Shown piece after piece: positions 18,787 to 24,304 of a stretch of 24,304 nt of DNA; the stretch's first letter is position 1, and every line of letters begins with the position of its first letter. The stretch comes from Porphyromonadaceae bacterium (GTDB taxonomy: Bacteria > Bacteroidota > Bacteroidia > Bacteroidales > Dysgonomonadaceae): contig DPAC01000047.1 of NCBI GenBank assembly GCA_003517675.1, forward strand, positions 1 to 24,304, read 5' to 3'. The notes beneath the pieces are model-generated. The model was not told the DNA's origin and searched no databases. It saw only the letters and a list, made by a program, of their open reading frames with translations. A program made the translations under genes and the position numbers.

Positions 18787-18794
18787 CAAAGGTA
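18787..18794 (-). promoter_or_regulatory. Promoter -7 element of purH
   Basis: On the minus strand TACCTTTG is a full match to the Bacteroidota TAnnTTTG element, giving a predicted leader of about 30 nt before the purH ATG at 18749. I see no good TTTG at the -33 position. It lies just beyond the terminator of the upstream kinase gene, where a promoter is needed. Confidence 0.5.
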
Positions 18795-18839
18795 TAAAAT
18801 CTATTGATCATTTTCGTTCATTGCTCCATTTGTTTTGCC

Positions 18840-18872
18840 AAAAAAGGGAATGACACCGTCAGTGACATTCCC
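18840..18872 (-). terminator. Rho-independent terminator of the ROK kinase gene
   Basis: Read on the minus strand, GGGAATG pairs with CATTCCC. Inside it a mismatch is followed by CAC-GTG pairing and a 5-nt loop (hairpin 18846-18872), and a run of six T follows directly (18845-18840). It lies 35 bp after the kinase stop and before the purH promoter, so it separates the two units. Confidence 0.8.
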
Positions 18873-18907
18873 TGCAAGATTGCCAGTTTCAGCAATCGGT
18901 TTTCTTT

Positions 18908-19870
18908 TTATTTTACTTCCCAGCCCAGCGCACTGGCTCCCAGTACTGCGGCATCGCTCTCCTTTAATTCGGAGAACTTCAATTGAACCTTATTTTTGAA
19001 GATGTTGAGCAGGTTTTTCTCCATGCTCTCCCGTATCGGATTCATTATCAAGTCTCCCGCCTTGGAGAGTCCCCCAAAGAGAATGATTGCCTCGGGACTA
19101 GAGAAAGCAACAAAATCGGCAAACGCCTCACCCAGCATCTCACCAGTGAAACGAAAGATCTCTTTCGCCATCTCATCGCCGGCCATGGCTGCTTCAAATA
19201 CGTCTTTTGATGTAATATCATCGATTGAGATGTTGCGTAACCGGGTCTGGGCATCAGGCCGAAGCTCCAGATACTCACGAGCTGTACGAGCCACACCCGT
19301 AGCCGATGCATATGCTTCCAGACATCCGGCTCTGCCACAACCGCATAAACGACCGTTGTGACGCCGCATGATCACATGCCCCAGCTCACCGGCAAAGCCG
19401 TCATGCCCATAGACAAGTTGCCCGTTGACCACGATACCGCTCCCTACCCCTGTACCGAGCGTGATCACAATGAAATCCTTCATTCCACGGGCTGCACCAT
19501 AGGTCATCTCTCCAATGGCTGCAGCGTTGGCATCGTTGGTAAGTGCCACCGGAATACCAATCCGGTCTTCCAGCATCTGGGCAAAAGGAATCACCCCTTT
19601 CCATTTCAAGTTGGGCGCAAACTCAATGGTACCGGAATAATAATTACCGTTGGGTGTTCCGGCACCGATGCCCTTGATCTGATCTTTTGTAGTGGACTGG
19701 CTGATCAGCTCTTCGATCAAATCGGTCAGTTCATCCAGATAATCCTCTACCTCTGAATGTTTGCCTGTTTTGATACTGCCACTGATCAAAATTTGTCCTC
19801 TTTTGTCAACAATGCCGACGACTGTGTTCGTTCCGCCCACATCAATTCCTATTACATAGGGTTTCTCCAT
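18908..19870 (-). CDS. ROK-family sugar kinase, probable glucokinase
   Basis: 320 aa, the usual ROK kinase length. It phosphorylates a hexose, most likely glucose, with ATP in the cytoplasm. The N-terminal phosphate-binding loop is DVGGTNT (10-16). The catalytic Asp is in LTNDANAAAIGE (Asp113). A second ATP motif is ITLGTGVGSGIVVNG. The ROK signature follows: GELGHV (161-166) with zinc ligands His165, Cys176, Cys178 and Cys183 in LCGCGRAGCLEAYAS. There is no N-terminal helix-turn-helix, so it is a kinase and not a ROK repressor. Substrate choice among glucose, mannose, fructose or N-acetyl sugars is not settled by sequence alone. It is monocistronic, with a strong terminator downstream. Confidence 0.92.
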   Translation of the reverse strand: MEKPYVIGIDVGGTNTVVGIVDKRGQILISGSIKTGKHSEVEDYLDELTDLIEELISQSTTKDQIKGIGAGTPNGNYYSGTIEFAPNLKWKGVIPFAQMLEDRIGIPVALTNDANAAAIGEMTYGAARGMKDFIVITLGTGVGSGIVVNGQLVYGHDGFAGELGHVIMRRHNGRLCGCGRAGCLEAYASATGVARTAREYLELRPDAQTRLRNISIDDITSKDVFEAAMAGDEMAKEIFRFTGEMLGEAFADFVAFSSPEAIILFGGLSKAGDLIMNPIRESMEKNLLNIFKNKVQLKFSELKESDAAVLGASALGWEVK

Positions 19871-19923
19871 GATTTGTTTTATTTAAAAAGTGAGTCTATG
19901 ATGATTATAGATTTTGTGCTGCG

Positions 19924-19931
19924 CAAATATA
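19924..19931 (-). promoter_or_regulatory. Promoter -7 element of the ROK kinase gene
   Basis: On the minus strand TATATTTG fully matches TAnnTTTG, about 54 bp before the start codon. No convincing TTTG is found 19-21 nt upstream. It lies in the 276-bp divergent gap between the kinase and the lyase gene. That gap otherwise holds only AT-rich sequence and the oppositely directed lyase promoter. Confidence 0.45.
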
Positions 19932-20010
19932 GTGTTTTTTCTATAAACAGCTTTCACAATCAATGAATAATTTGAATAAAGTATGAACAACAAAACGCAA
20001 GAACTGAAAT

Positions 20011-20042
20011 ATTGGTCGTTATAATAAATTTCCCTACATTTG
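20011..20042 (+). promoter_or_regulatory. Predicted promoter of the tryptophanase/TPL-like gene
   Basis: TACATTTG (20035-20042) is a full TAnnTTTG match. ATTG at 20011-20014 stands near the -33 position with a 20-nt spacer. The leader would be about 100 nt, AT-rich, without a visible Shine-Dalgarno site. No tnaC-like leader peptide with a Trp codon is seen in it. Confidence 0.5.
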
Positions 20043-20146
20043 CAGCTTTAATTTTCTATTTATCGGTTCAATACGTGAAACAACATCAAAATAAAAGATA
20101 AACACACCAATTATAATACAAACAGACAACAGTTATCAAACCAATC

Positions 20147-21595
20147 ATGAACGAGATCAAATTTTATCACGGGGAGAACATCCCCCTGGAACTGCACAAG
20201 GTAAGGGTGGTACAAAAGCTGCACCTGGTACCCATAGAGAGAAGACTGGAAGCATTGTATGAGGGAGGCTTCAACACTTTTCGACTGAACACGAAAGATG
20301 TGTTCTTAGACATGCTCACTGACAGCGGCACCAACGCCATGAGCGACAACCAGTTGGCTGCGATGATGCAGGCGGATGATGCCTATGCGGGCTCCCAGAG
20401 CTTCTACCGCCTCCAGAAAGCGGTGGAGGATGTGCTGGGTAAAAAGTATTACCTGCCGGTGCACCAAGGGCGTGCAGCTGAGAATATCTTATCGAATGCC
20501 TATGTGCGCAAAGGCAATCTCGTACCCATGAATTATCATTTCACCACCGCCATGGCGCACATCACCCAGTATGGCGGGAAAATCGCAGAATTGCTGTACG
20601 ACGAAGCATATGTAATCAATTCCTCCCACCCTTTCAAGGGAAACATGAACATTGAAAAACTGGAGGAGATTATCAAGCTTCACGGGGCCAAAAATATTCC
20701 GTTCATTCGCATGGAAGCCTCAACCAACCTTATCGGAGGTCAGCCGTTCTCGGTACAAAACCTGAGGGATGTGAGGGCTATTGCCGATAAATACAACCTC
20801 CGCCTCGTGCTCGATGCAAGCTTACTGGGCGAGAACGCTTATCTGGTGATCCAGCGTGAAGAAGAATTCAAAAACAGCAGCATGGGCGAGGTGATGCAAA
20901 TCATGACCGGCCTGGCCGATATTGTTTACTTCTCTGCCCGCAAATTGAGCTCTTCGCGGGGTGGAGGCATCTGTACAGATAGCCTCGATATATACCGTGA
21001 ACTCGAAGCACTGGTTCCTCTGTTTGAAGGGTTTCTCACTTACGGCGGCATCTCGGTACGTGAAATTGAAGCGATGGCGGTCGGACTCTATGAGACGCTC
21101 GACGAGACAATGATCAGCCAAAGCCCCAGCTTCATTGCCTACCTGGTGAACGCGCTGGATGCACATGGTGTTCCGATGATCAAGCCGGCAGGTGTGCTGG
21201 GTGCCCACGTGGATGCGATGCAGGTATGCGACCATATTCCACAGAACGAGTACCCCGCCGGAGCGCTGGCGGCAGCCCTCTACCTGATCTCTGGAATCCG
21301 GGGTATGGAGCGCGGTTCCATCTCCAACCAGCGGGATGAATATGGCAATGAGACCTATGCCGACATGGAGCTGCTGCGCCTGGCGGTGCCGCGACGTGTC
21401 TTTACCCTGTCACAGATCAAGTATGTGGAGGACCGCATGAGCTGGCTCTACGACAACCGCAGGCTGATTGGCGGTCTTCGTTTTGTCTATGAACCGCCGG
21501 TGCTCCGCTTCTTCATGGGAGGCCTGGAACCGGTAAGCGACTGGCCACAGAAACTGATTGCGAAGTTCAAGGAAGACTTCGGCAATAGTTTATAA
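20147..21595 (+). CDS. Tryptophanase / tyrosine phenol-lyase family PLP enzyme, divergent and TPL-like
   Basis: 482 aa, full length for beta-eliminating lyases of the TnaA/TPL group. Conserved family residues include Thr58 (LTDSGTNAMSD), Tyr80 (AYAGSQSFY), Arg109 (HQGR), Asn194 (TNLIGGQP), Asp223 (LDAS), the Schiff-base Lys266 (FSARK) and Arg411 (RLAVPRR). Side-chain-pocket positions are TPL-like: Thr133, Arg389 (GMERGSIS) and Phe455 (LRFF). Several positions that are strongly conserved in known TPL and TnaA are changed: the PLP-contacting Arg (TPL 217) is Leu226, Lys256 is Arg265, Asp258 is Leu, Asn262 is Arg271, Glu69 of the K+ site is Asp78, and His343 is Leu. It is probably PLP-dependent, but the substrate may be neither Trp nor Tyr. 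TPL numbering is from memory of the Citrobacter enzyme. It is a single-gene unit. Confidence 0.88.
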   Translation: MNEIKFYHGENIPLELHKVRVVQKLHLVPIERRLEALYEGGFNTFRLNTKDVFLDMLTDSGTNAMSDNQLAAMMQADDAYAGSQSFYRLQKAVEDVLGKKYYLPVHQGRAAENILSNAYVRKGNLVPMNYHFTTAMAHITQYGGKIAELLYDEAYVINSSHPFKGNMNIEKLEEIIKLHGAKNIPFIRMEASTNLIGGQPFSVQNLRDVRAIADKYNLRLVLDASLLGENAYLVIQREEEFKNSSMGEVMQIMTGLADIVYFSARKLSSSRGGGICTDSLDIYRELEALVPLFEGFLTYGGISVREIEAMAVGLYETLDETMISQSPSFIAYLVNALDAHGVPMIKPAGVLGAHVDAMQVCDHIPQNEYPAGALAAALYLISGIRGMERGSISNQRDEYGNETYADMELLRLAVPRRVFTLSQIKYVEDRMSWLYDNRRLIGGLRFVYEPPVLRFFMGGLEPVSDWPQKLIAKFKEDFGNSL

Positions 21596-21606
21596 AATGT
21601 ATCCTG

Positions 21607-21638
21607 AAAAGAGAAAGAGGTACCTCTTTCTCTTTTTT
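21607..21638. terminator. Bidirectional terminator between the lyase and OYE genes
   Basis: A perfect 30-bp palindrome has half-site AAAAGAGAAAGAGGT. The central GGTACC and flanking arms form a 15-bp stem, and T-runs follow on both strands. It begins 11 bp after the lyase stop and ends just before the convergent OYE stop at 21642, so it can end both transcripts. Confidence 0.85.
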
Positions 21639-21641
21639 ATT

Positions 21642-22688
21642 TCATTTTCTTCGCTTGCCCCTCATATATTGTCCAGGCCATTCAACATCAGTTTCATTCA
21701 ATACAAAATAGGGATTGCGCAATAATTCGCGACCAAGAAATACCATGTCTGCCTGTTTATTCTCCAGAATAGTTTCAATCTCTTCTTTGGTAGTGATTAA
21801 ACCCACGGCAGATGTCAGAATGCCTGTTTTGCGGACGGCTTCCGCGAAAGAAACCTGATATAGAGGCTTTAGAACGATATTTTGTGTGATAATATTACCC
21901 CCTGTGGAACAGTCGATAAGATCTACTCCCCTATTTTTTAAGATGGCGGAAAGCTTTACAGCCTCTGCAACATCCCAGCCACCTTCAGCCCATTCCGTGA
22001 TGGAAAGGCGTACAAATAAGGGCAAATTTTCAGGCCATACTGTTTTGACAGATTCTACTATTTGTAATAAAAAGCGAATACGATTTTCAAAACTGCCTCC
22101 ATATTCGTCGGTACGATGATTACTCAATGGCGAAAGAAATTCGTGTATCAAATAGCCATGGGCCCCATGTATTTCTATTACCTGAAATCCGGCTTCCAAT
22201 GCCCGCTGTGCAGCATCTTTAAATTTCATTGTCAGCATCTGGATTTCCGATACCGTCAGTTGTTTGGGAGGGATTTCATCCGGTGAGAAAGGAATGGGAG
22301 AAGGTGCCACCGTTTGCCAACCGCCGTTTTCAACAGTTAACTGTTTACCTCCGGGATAATCAGTTGAGGCCTTGCGTCCGGCATGTGCAAGCTGAATAGC
22401 TGGAACAGCACCTTGAGAACGGATGAAATCTGTAATTTTTTTCAGGGGAGCAATCTGTTCATCTTTCCATAGTCCCATGTCGTAAGGTGATATTCTTCCT
22501 TCCGGTACAACAGCTGTAGCTTCCTGAATGATGAGTCCCGCGCCGCCTACCGCACGTGTACCATAATGAACAAGATGCCATTCGGTGGCAAACCCATCCA
22601 CTGAGGAATACATACACATAGGGGACATCCCGATACGGTTTTTGATCGTCAAGGACTTTATCGATAGCGGTTCGTTTATTATACGCAT
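21642..22688 (-). CDS. Old Yellow Enzyme family NADH:flavin oxidoreductase (YqjM/NamA type)
   Basis: 348 aa FMN-dependent TIM-barrel oxidoreductase, the usual size of the YqjM class. These enzymes reduce activated C=C bonds of alpha,beta-unsaturated carbonyls with NAD(P)H; the physiological substrate is usually unknown. Class-specific residues are Cys25 in SPMCMYSS, Tyr28, the LAHAGRKAS loop (100-108), and IEIHGAHGYLIHEFLSPLSN (171-190) with substrate-binding His174 and His177, followed by RTDEYGGSFENR. The C-terminal phosphate-binding part is VGLITTKEEI and MVFLGRELLRNPYF. The ATG at 22688 starts the conserved N-terminus. It looks more AT-rich than the lyase gene next to it (judged by eye), which may point to transfer. 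It is divergent from fucR and may share its control region. Confidence 0.94.
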   Translation of the reverse strand: MRIINEPLSIKSLTIKNRIGMSPMCMYSSVDGFATEWHLVHYGTRAVGGAGLIIQEATAVVPEGRISPYDMGLWKDEQIAPLKKITDFIRSQGAVPAIQLAHAGRKASTDYPGGKQLTVENGGWQTVAPSPIPFSPDEIPPKQLTVSEIQMLTMKFKDAAQRALEAGFQVIEIHGAHGYLIHEFLSPLSNHRTDEYGGSFENRIRFLLQIVESVKTVWPENLPLFVRLSITEWAEGGWDVAEAVKLSAILKNRGVDLIDCSTGGNIITQNIVLKPLYQVSFAEAVRKTGILTSAVGLITTKEEIETILENKQADMVFLGRELLRNPYFVLNETDVEWPGQYMRGKRRK

Positions 22689-22719
22689 AAATTACAAAAA
22701 AAATTATAGTTCATTCTGA

Positions 22720-22727
22720 CAAACTTA
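22720..22727 (-). promoter_or_regulatory. Candidate -7 element of the OYE gene
   Basis: On the minus strand TAAGTTTG fully matches TAnnTTTG and lies 31 bp before the ATG. A second full match, TACCTTTG, lies at 22770-22777. Neither has a clear -33 TTTG box, so which one is used is open. Confidence 0.4.
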
Positions 22728-22764
22728 CATAAAAAATTCTTTTCAAGTGAGGATTTTTATAACC

Positions 22765-22787
22765 TTTTACAAAGGTATGTTGTAAAA
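22765..22787. promoter_or_regulatory. Perfect inverted repeat, candidate operator in the OYE/fucR divergent region
   Basis: TTTTACAA (22765-22772), spacer AGGTATG, TTGTAAAA (22780-22787). The 8-bp arms are exact reverse complements. The repeat overlaps the upstream OYE -7 candidate TACCTTTG (22770-22777) and lies about 14 bp before the fucR promoter. The size and symmetry suit a dimeric regulator, possibly FucR or a separate one. Confidence 0.5.
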
Positions 22788-22800
22788 CATATAAAAACAT

Positions 22801-22831
22801 TTTTTTATGTAACATTAACCGGATAACTTTG
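22801..22831 (+). promoter_or_regulatory. Predicted promoter of fucR
   Basis: TAACTTTG (22824-22831) fully matches TAnnTTTG, and TTTT (22801-22804) sits at the -33 place with a 19-nt spacer. Downstream, two direct copies of ACAGTAC (22846-22852 and 22856-22862, 10 bp apart) lie in the early transcribed region and could be an autoregulatory site. Confidence 0.55.
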
Positions 22832-22889
22832 TTGTCATAATCAGCACAGTACAGAACAGTACACCATATCTGAAAAGTGAAACCTGCAC

Positions 22890-23876
22890 ATGATGGATTT
22901 CAAATTTGACGGGAAGAGCACAAAAGTACAGCAGTTGGCTGAACACATCCAGGATGCCATTGCAGCAAACGAATTAAAGGTGGGGGAAAAAATACCCTCC
23001 ATCAACCATTTAAGCCGGCAATTTTCGGTATCGAGAGATACTGTGTTTAAAGCCCTTTCCGACCTGCGTGCACGCGGCGTGATTGATGCCATTCACGGAA
23101 AAAACTATTATGTGGCTTCCCGCACCCGAAATATCCTGTTATTGTTAGACGAGTATTCGCCCTTCAAGGAGGTCTTGCATACGACTCTCGCATCCCGATT
23201 GCCCAAATCCTACAAAATCGATCTGTGGTTTCATCAGTACAATGAACACCTGTTCAACAACATCGTCTATGAATCTATCGGCAGGTATAACAAATACCTG
23301 GTGATGAATTACGACAATGAAAAGTTCTCCGATGCATTAACGAAAATCGACAAAAAGAAACTGCTGTTGCTCGATTTCGGGAAATTTGACAAAGATGGAT
23401 ACTCTTATGTCTGCCAGGATTTTGACAATGGATTGTATGATGCATTAGCCTCCATCAAAAGTGAACTGAATAAATACAAAAAGCTGGTGTTCGTATTCAA
23501 CAAACTTCATAAACATCCGCAGAGCAGCAAGATAGCGTTCAGTAACTTTTGTCTTGACAACCGGTTTGAATTCGGCATTTTGGATGAAATTCAGGATAAA
23601 GGAGTCATCCATGAAGACTTTTTTTACCTGGTGATTAAACAGGAAGATGTGGTAAAGATTATCAAACAAGGACGCACAGAGGATTTAAAACCGGGGAGAG
23701 ACTACGGTCTATTGGCCTACAATGAGAATCCTTTTTTCGAGGTAATTGAAACCGGCATCTCCAGCATCGGGATCGATTGGCAGGAAATGGGAAGGATCGC
23801 CGCCGATTTTGTATTGAATAATAAGGCTGTGCAGACCTACCTGCCAACGGTCATCAAAAAGAGAGGTTCATTTTAA
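22890..23876 (+). CDS. fucR: GntR-family repressor, FucR-like, of the fucose operon
   Basis: 328 aa. The N-terminal winged helix-turn-helix of the GntR family covers about residues 11-77 (VQQLAEHIQDAIAANELKVG, then SVSRDTVFKALSDLRARGVI, then HGKNYYV). The remaining 250 residues are an alpha/beta effector domain of the periplasmic-binding-protein (LacI-like) kind, ending GIDWQEMGRIAADFVLNNKA. The gene is followed by fucI, the same order as in Bacteroides thetaiotaomicron, where FucR represses the fuc operon and L-fucose relieves it. The FucR name rests mainly on that synteny and the domain layout. Two ATGs lie side by side at 22890 and 22893. Confidence 0.85.
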   Translation: MMDFKFDGKSTKVQQLAEHIQDAIAANELKVGEKIPSINHLSRQFSVSRDTVFKALSDLRARGVIDAIHGKNYYVASRTRNILLLLDEYSPFKEVLHTTLASRLPKSYKIDLWFHQYNEHLFNNIVYESIGRYNKYLVMNYDNEKFSDALTKIDKKKLLLLDFGKFDKDGYSYVCQDFDNGLYDALASIKSELNKYKKLVFVFNKLHKHPQSSKIAFSNFCLDNRFEFGILDEIQDKGVIHEDFFYLVIKQEDVVKIIKQGRTEDLKPGRDYGLLAYNENPFFEVIETGISSIGIDWQEMGRIAADFVLNNKAVQTYLPTVIKKRGSF

Positions 23877-24136
23877 TCAGATTCGACCAATTTGATCAGG
23901 TATTTGAATTTTTATATTCACTTGAAAATAAGCACAGTTCAGAATTCTAATAATGATGATACTTCGAAAACGCACTCTATAGAAAAAAGTCCTCAATCAT
24001 GCATTGAATTTCAATCGGTATTTGTGCTTACACGCAAAGAAAGAAACTTTCTGAAGGAGACACAATAATTCAAATGATAAACCAGTTATACCGGAAAATA
24101 TATTTACCCGAAAATAAATTCATCAAAATAAATTAA
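23877..24136 (+). other. fucR-fucI intergenic region, 260 bp
   Basis: AT-rich with no coding frame recognised. GGTATTTG occurs twice, near 23899 and 24018, but neither is a TAnnTTTG element. A short inverted repeat AGAAAG-AAA-CTTTCT lies at 24038-24052, shortly before GAAGGAGA. A weak promoter-like pair (TTTG followed 18 nt later by TATATTCA) starts near 23891. The gap is long for a simple operon join, so fucI may have its own promoter or an operator here. Confidence 0.35.
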
Positions 24137-24304
24137 ATGACCCATAAAATCATGAATCAGTATCCAAAAATCGGTATCCGCCCCACCATCGACGGTCGTC
24201 AGGGCGGTGTGAGGGAAAGTCTGGAAGAGAAAACAATGAATCTGGCCAAGTCGGTCGCCCGGTTAATCGAATCCAACGTAAAGAACAGCGATGGCAGTCC
24301 GGTT
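24137..24304 (+). CDS. fucI: L-fucose isomerase, N-terminal 56 residues, cut by window edge
   Basis: The reading frame is open to the last base. After a short variable start the protein reads [20 protein letters not shown] and [16 protein letters not shown], which closely follows the N-terminus of bacterial L-fucose isomerase ([20 protein letters not shown] in E. coli). The enzyme converts L-fucose to L-fuculose, the first step of fucose breakdown in the cytoplasm. The Mn2+ site and C-terminal domains are outside the window. ATG at 24137 is used; an in-frame ATG at 24152 (MNQYPKIG) is an alternative. It follows fucR on the same strand. Confidence 0.93.
   Translation, partial: MTHKIMNQYPKIGIRPTIDGRQGGVRESLEEKTMNLAKSVARLIESNVKNSDGSPV

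Noticed and set aside
20043..20146. Possible tnaC-type leader peptide ahead of the tryptophanase-like gene
   Set aside because: There is no ATG-started short frame with a Trp codon in the leader.

Overview
The window looks like chromosome from an anaerobic member of the Bacteroidales, perhaps near Proteiniphilum, Petrimonas or Porphyromonas. The genus is inferred from protein style and was not tested. Supporting signs are Bacteroidota-type promoter elements (TAnnTTTG, sometimes with an upstream TTTG-like box), few Shine-Dalgarno sequences, a two-subunit methylmalonyl-CoA mutase, and a fucR-fucI pair arranged as in Bacteroides.

Layout. Bases 1-582 hold the 3' part of an internally deleted IS66-type transposase. 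From 738 to 19870 every gene lies on the minus strand. In transcription order (right to left) these are: a ROK-family sugar kinase; purH; a cell-elongation block mreB-mreC-mreD-mrdA(PBP2)-rodA; a collapsed short-chain dehydrogenase pseudogene; an exported HELFH protein likely to be a zinc peptidase, followed by mtgA; a LuxR-type regulator with an unusual N-terminal part, followed by a creatininase-family hydrolase; mutA, a MenA-like UbiA prenyltransferase and mutB; and a coiled-coil protein of unknown function. On the plus strand are a divergent tryptophanase/tyrosine phenol-lyase relative (20147-21595), then fucR (22890-23876) and the start of fucI, which runs off the window. Between these two plus-strand units an Old Yellow Enzyme gene (21642-22688) is read on the minus strand, divergent from fucR.

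How the genes work together. mutA/mutB make the B12-dependent mutase that interconverts succinyl-CoA and methylmalonyl-CoA on the route to propionate. The MenA-like gene between them suggests a link to quinone-dependent fumarate respiration. The mre-mrd-rodA block, the exported peptidase candidate and mtgA form an envelope-building neighbourhood. fucR-fucI begins a fucose-utilisation operon.

Most of the window is housekeeping chromosome. I found no CRISPR array, defence system, tRNA or rRNA. The most interesting points are the lyase with several replaced PLP-site and cation-site residues, the regulator that seems to join a degenerate RIC/hemerythrin-like region to a LuxR DNA-binding domain, the ubiA gene inside the mutAB operon, the unannotated HELFH protein in the wall-synthesis cluster, and a perfect inverted repeat over a promoter element between the OYE gene and fucR.
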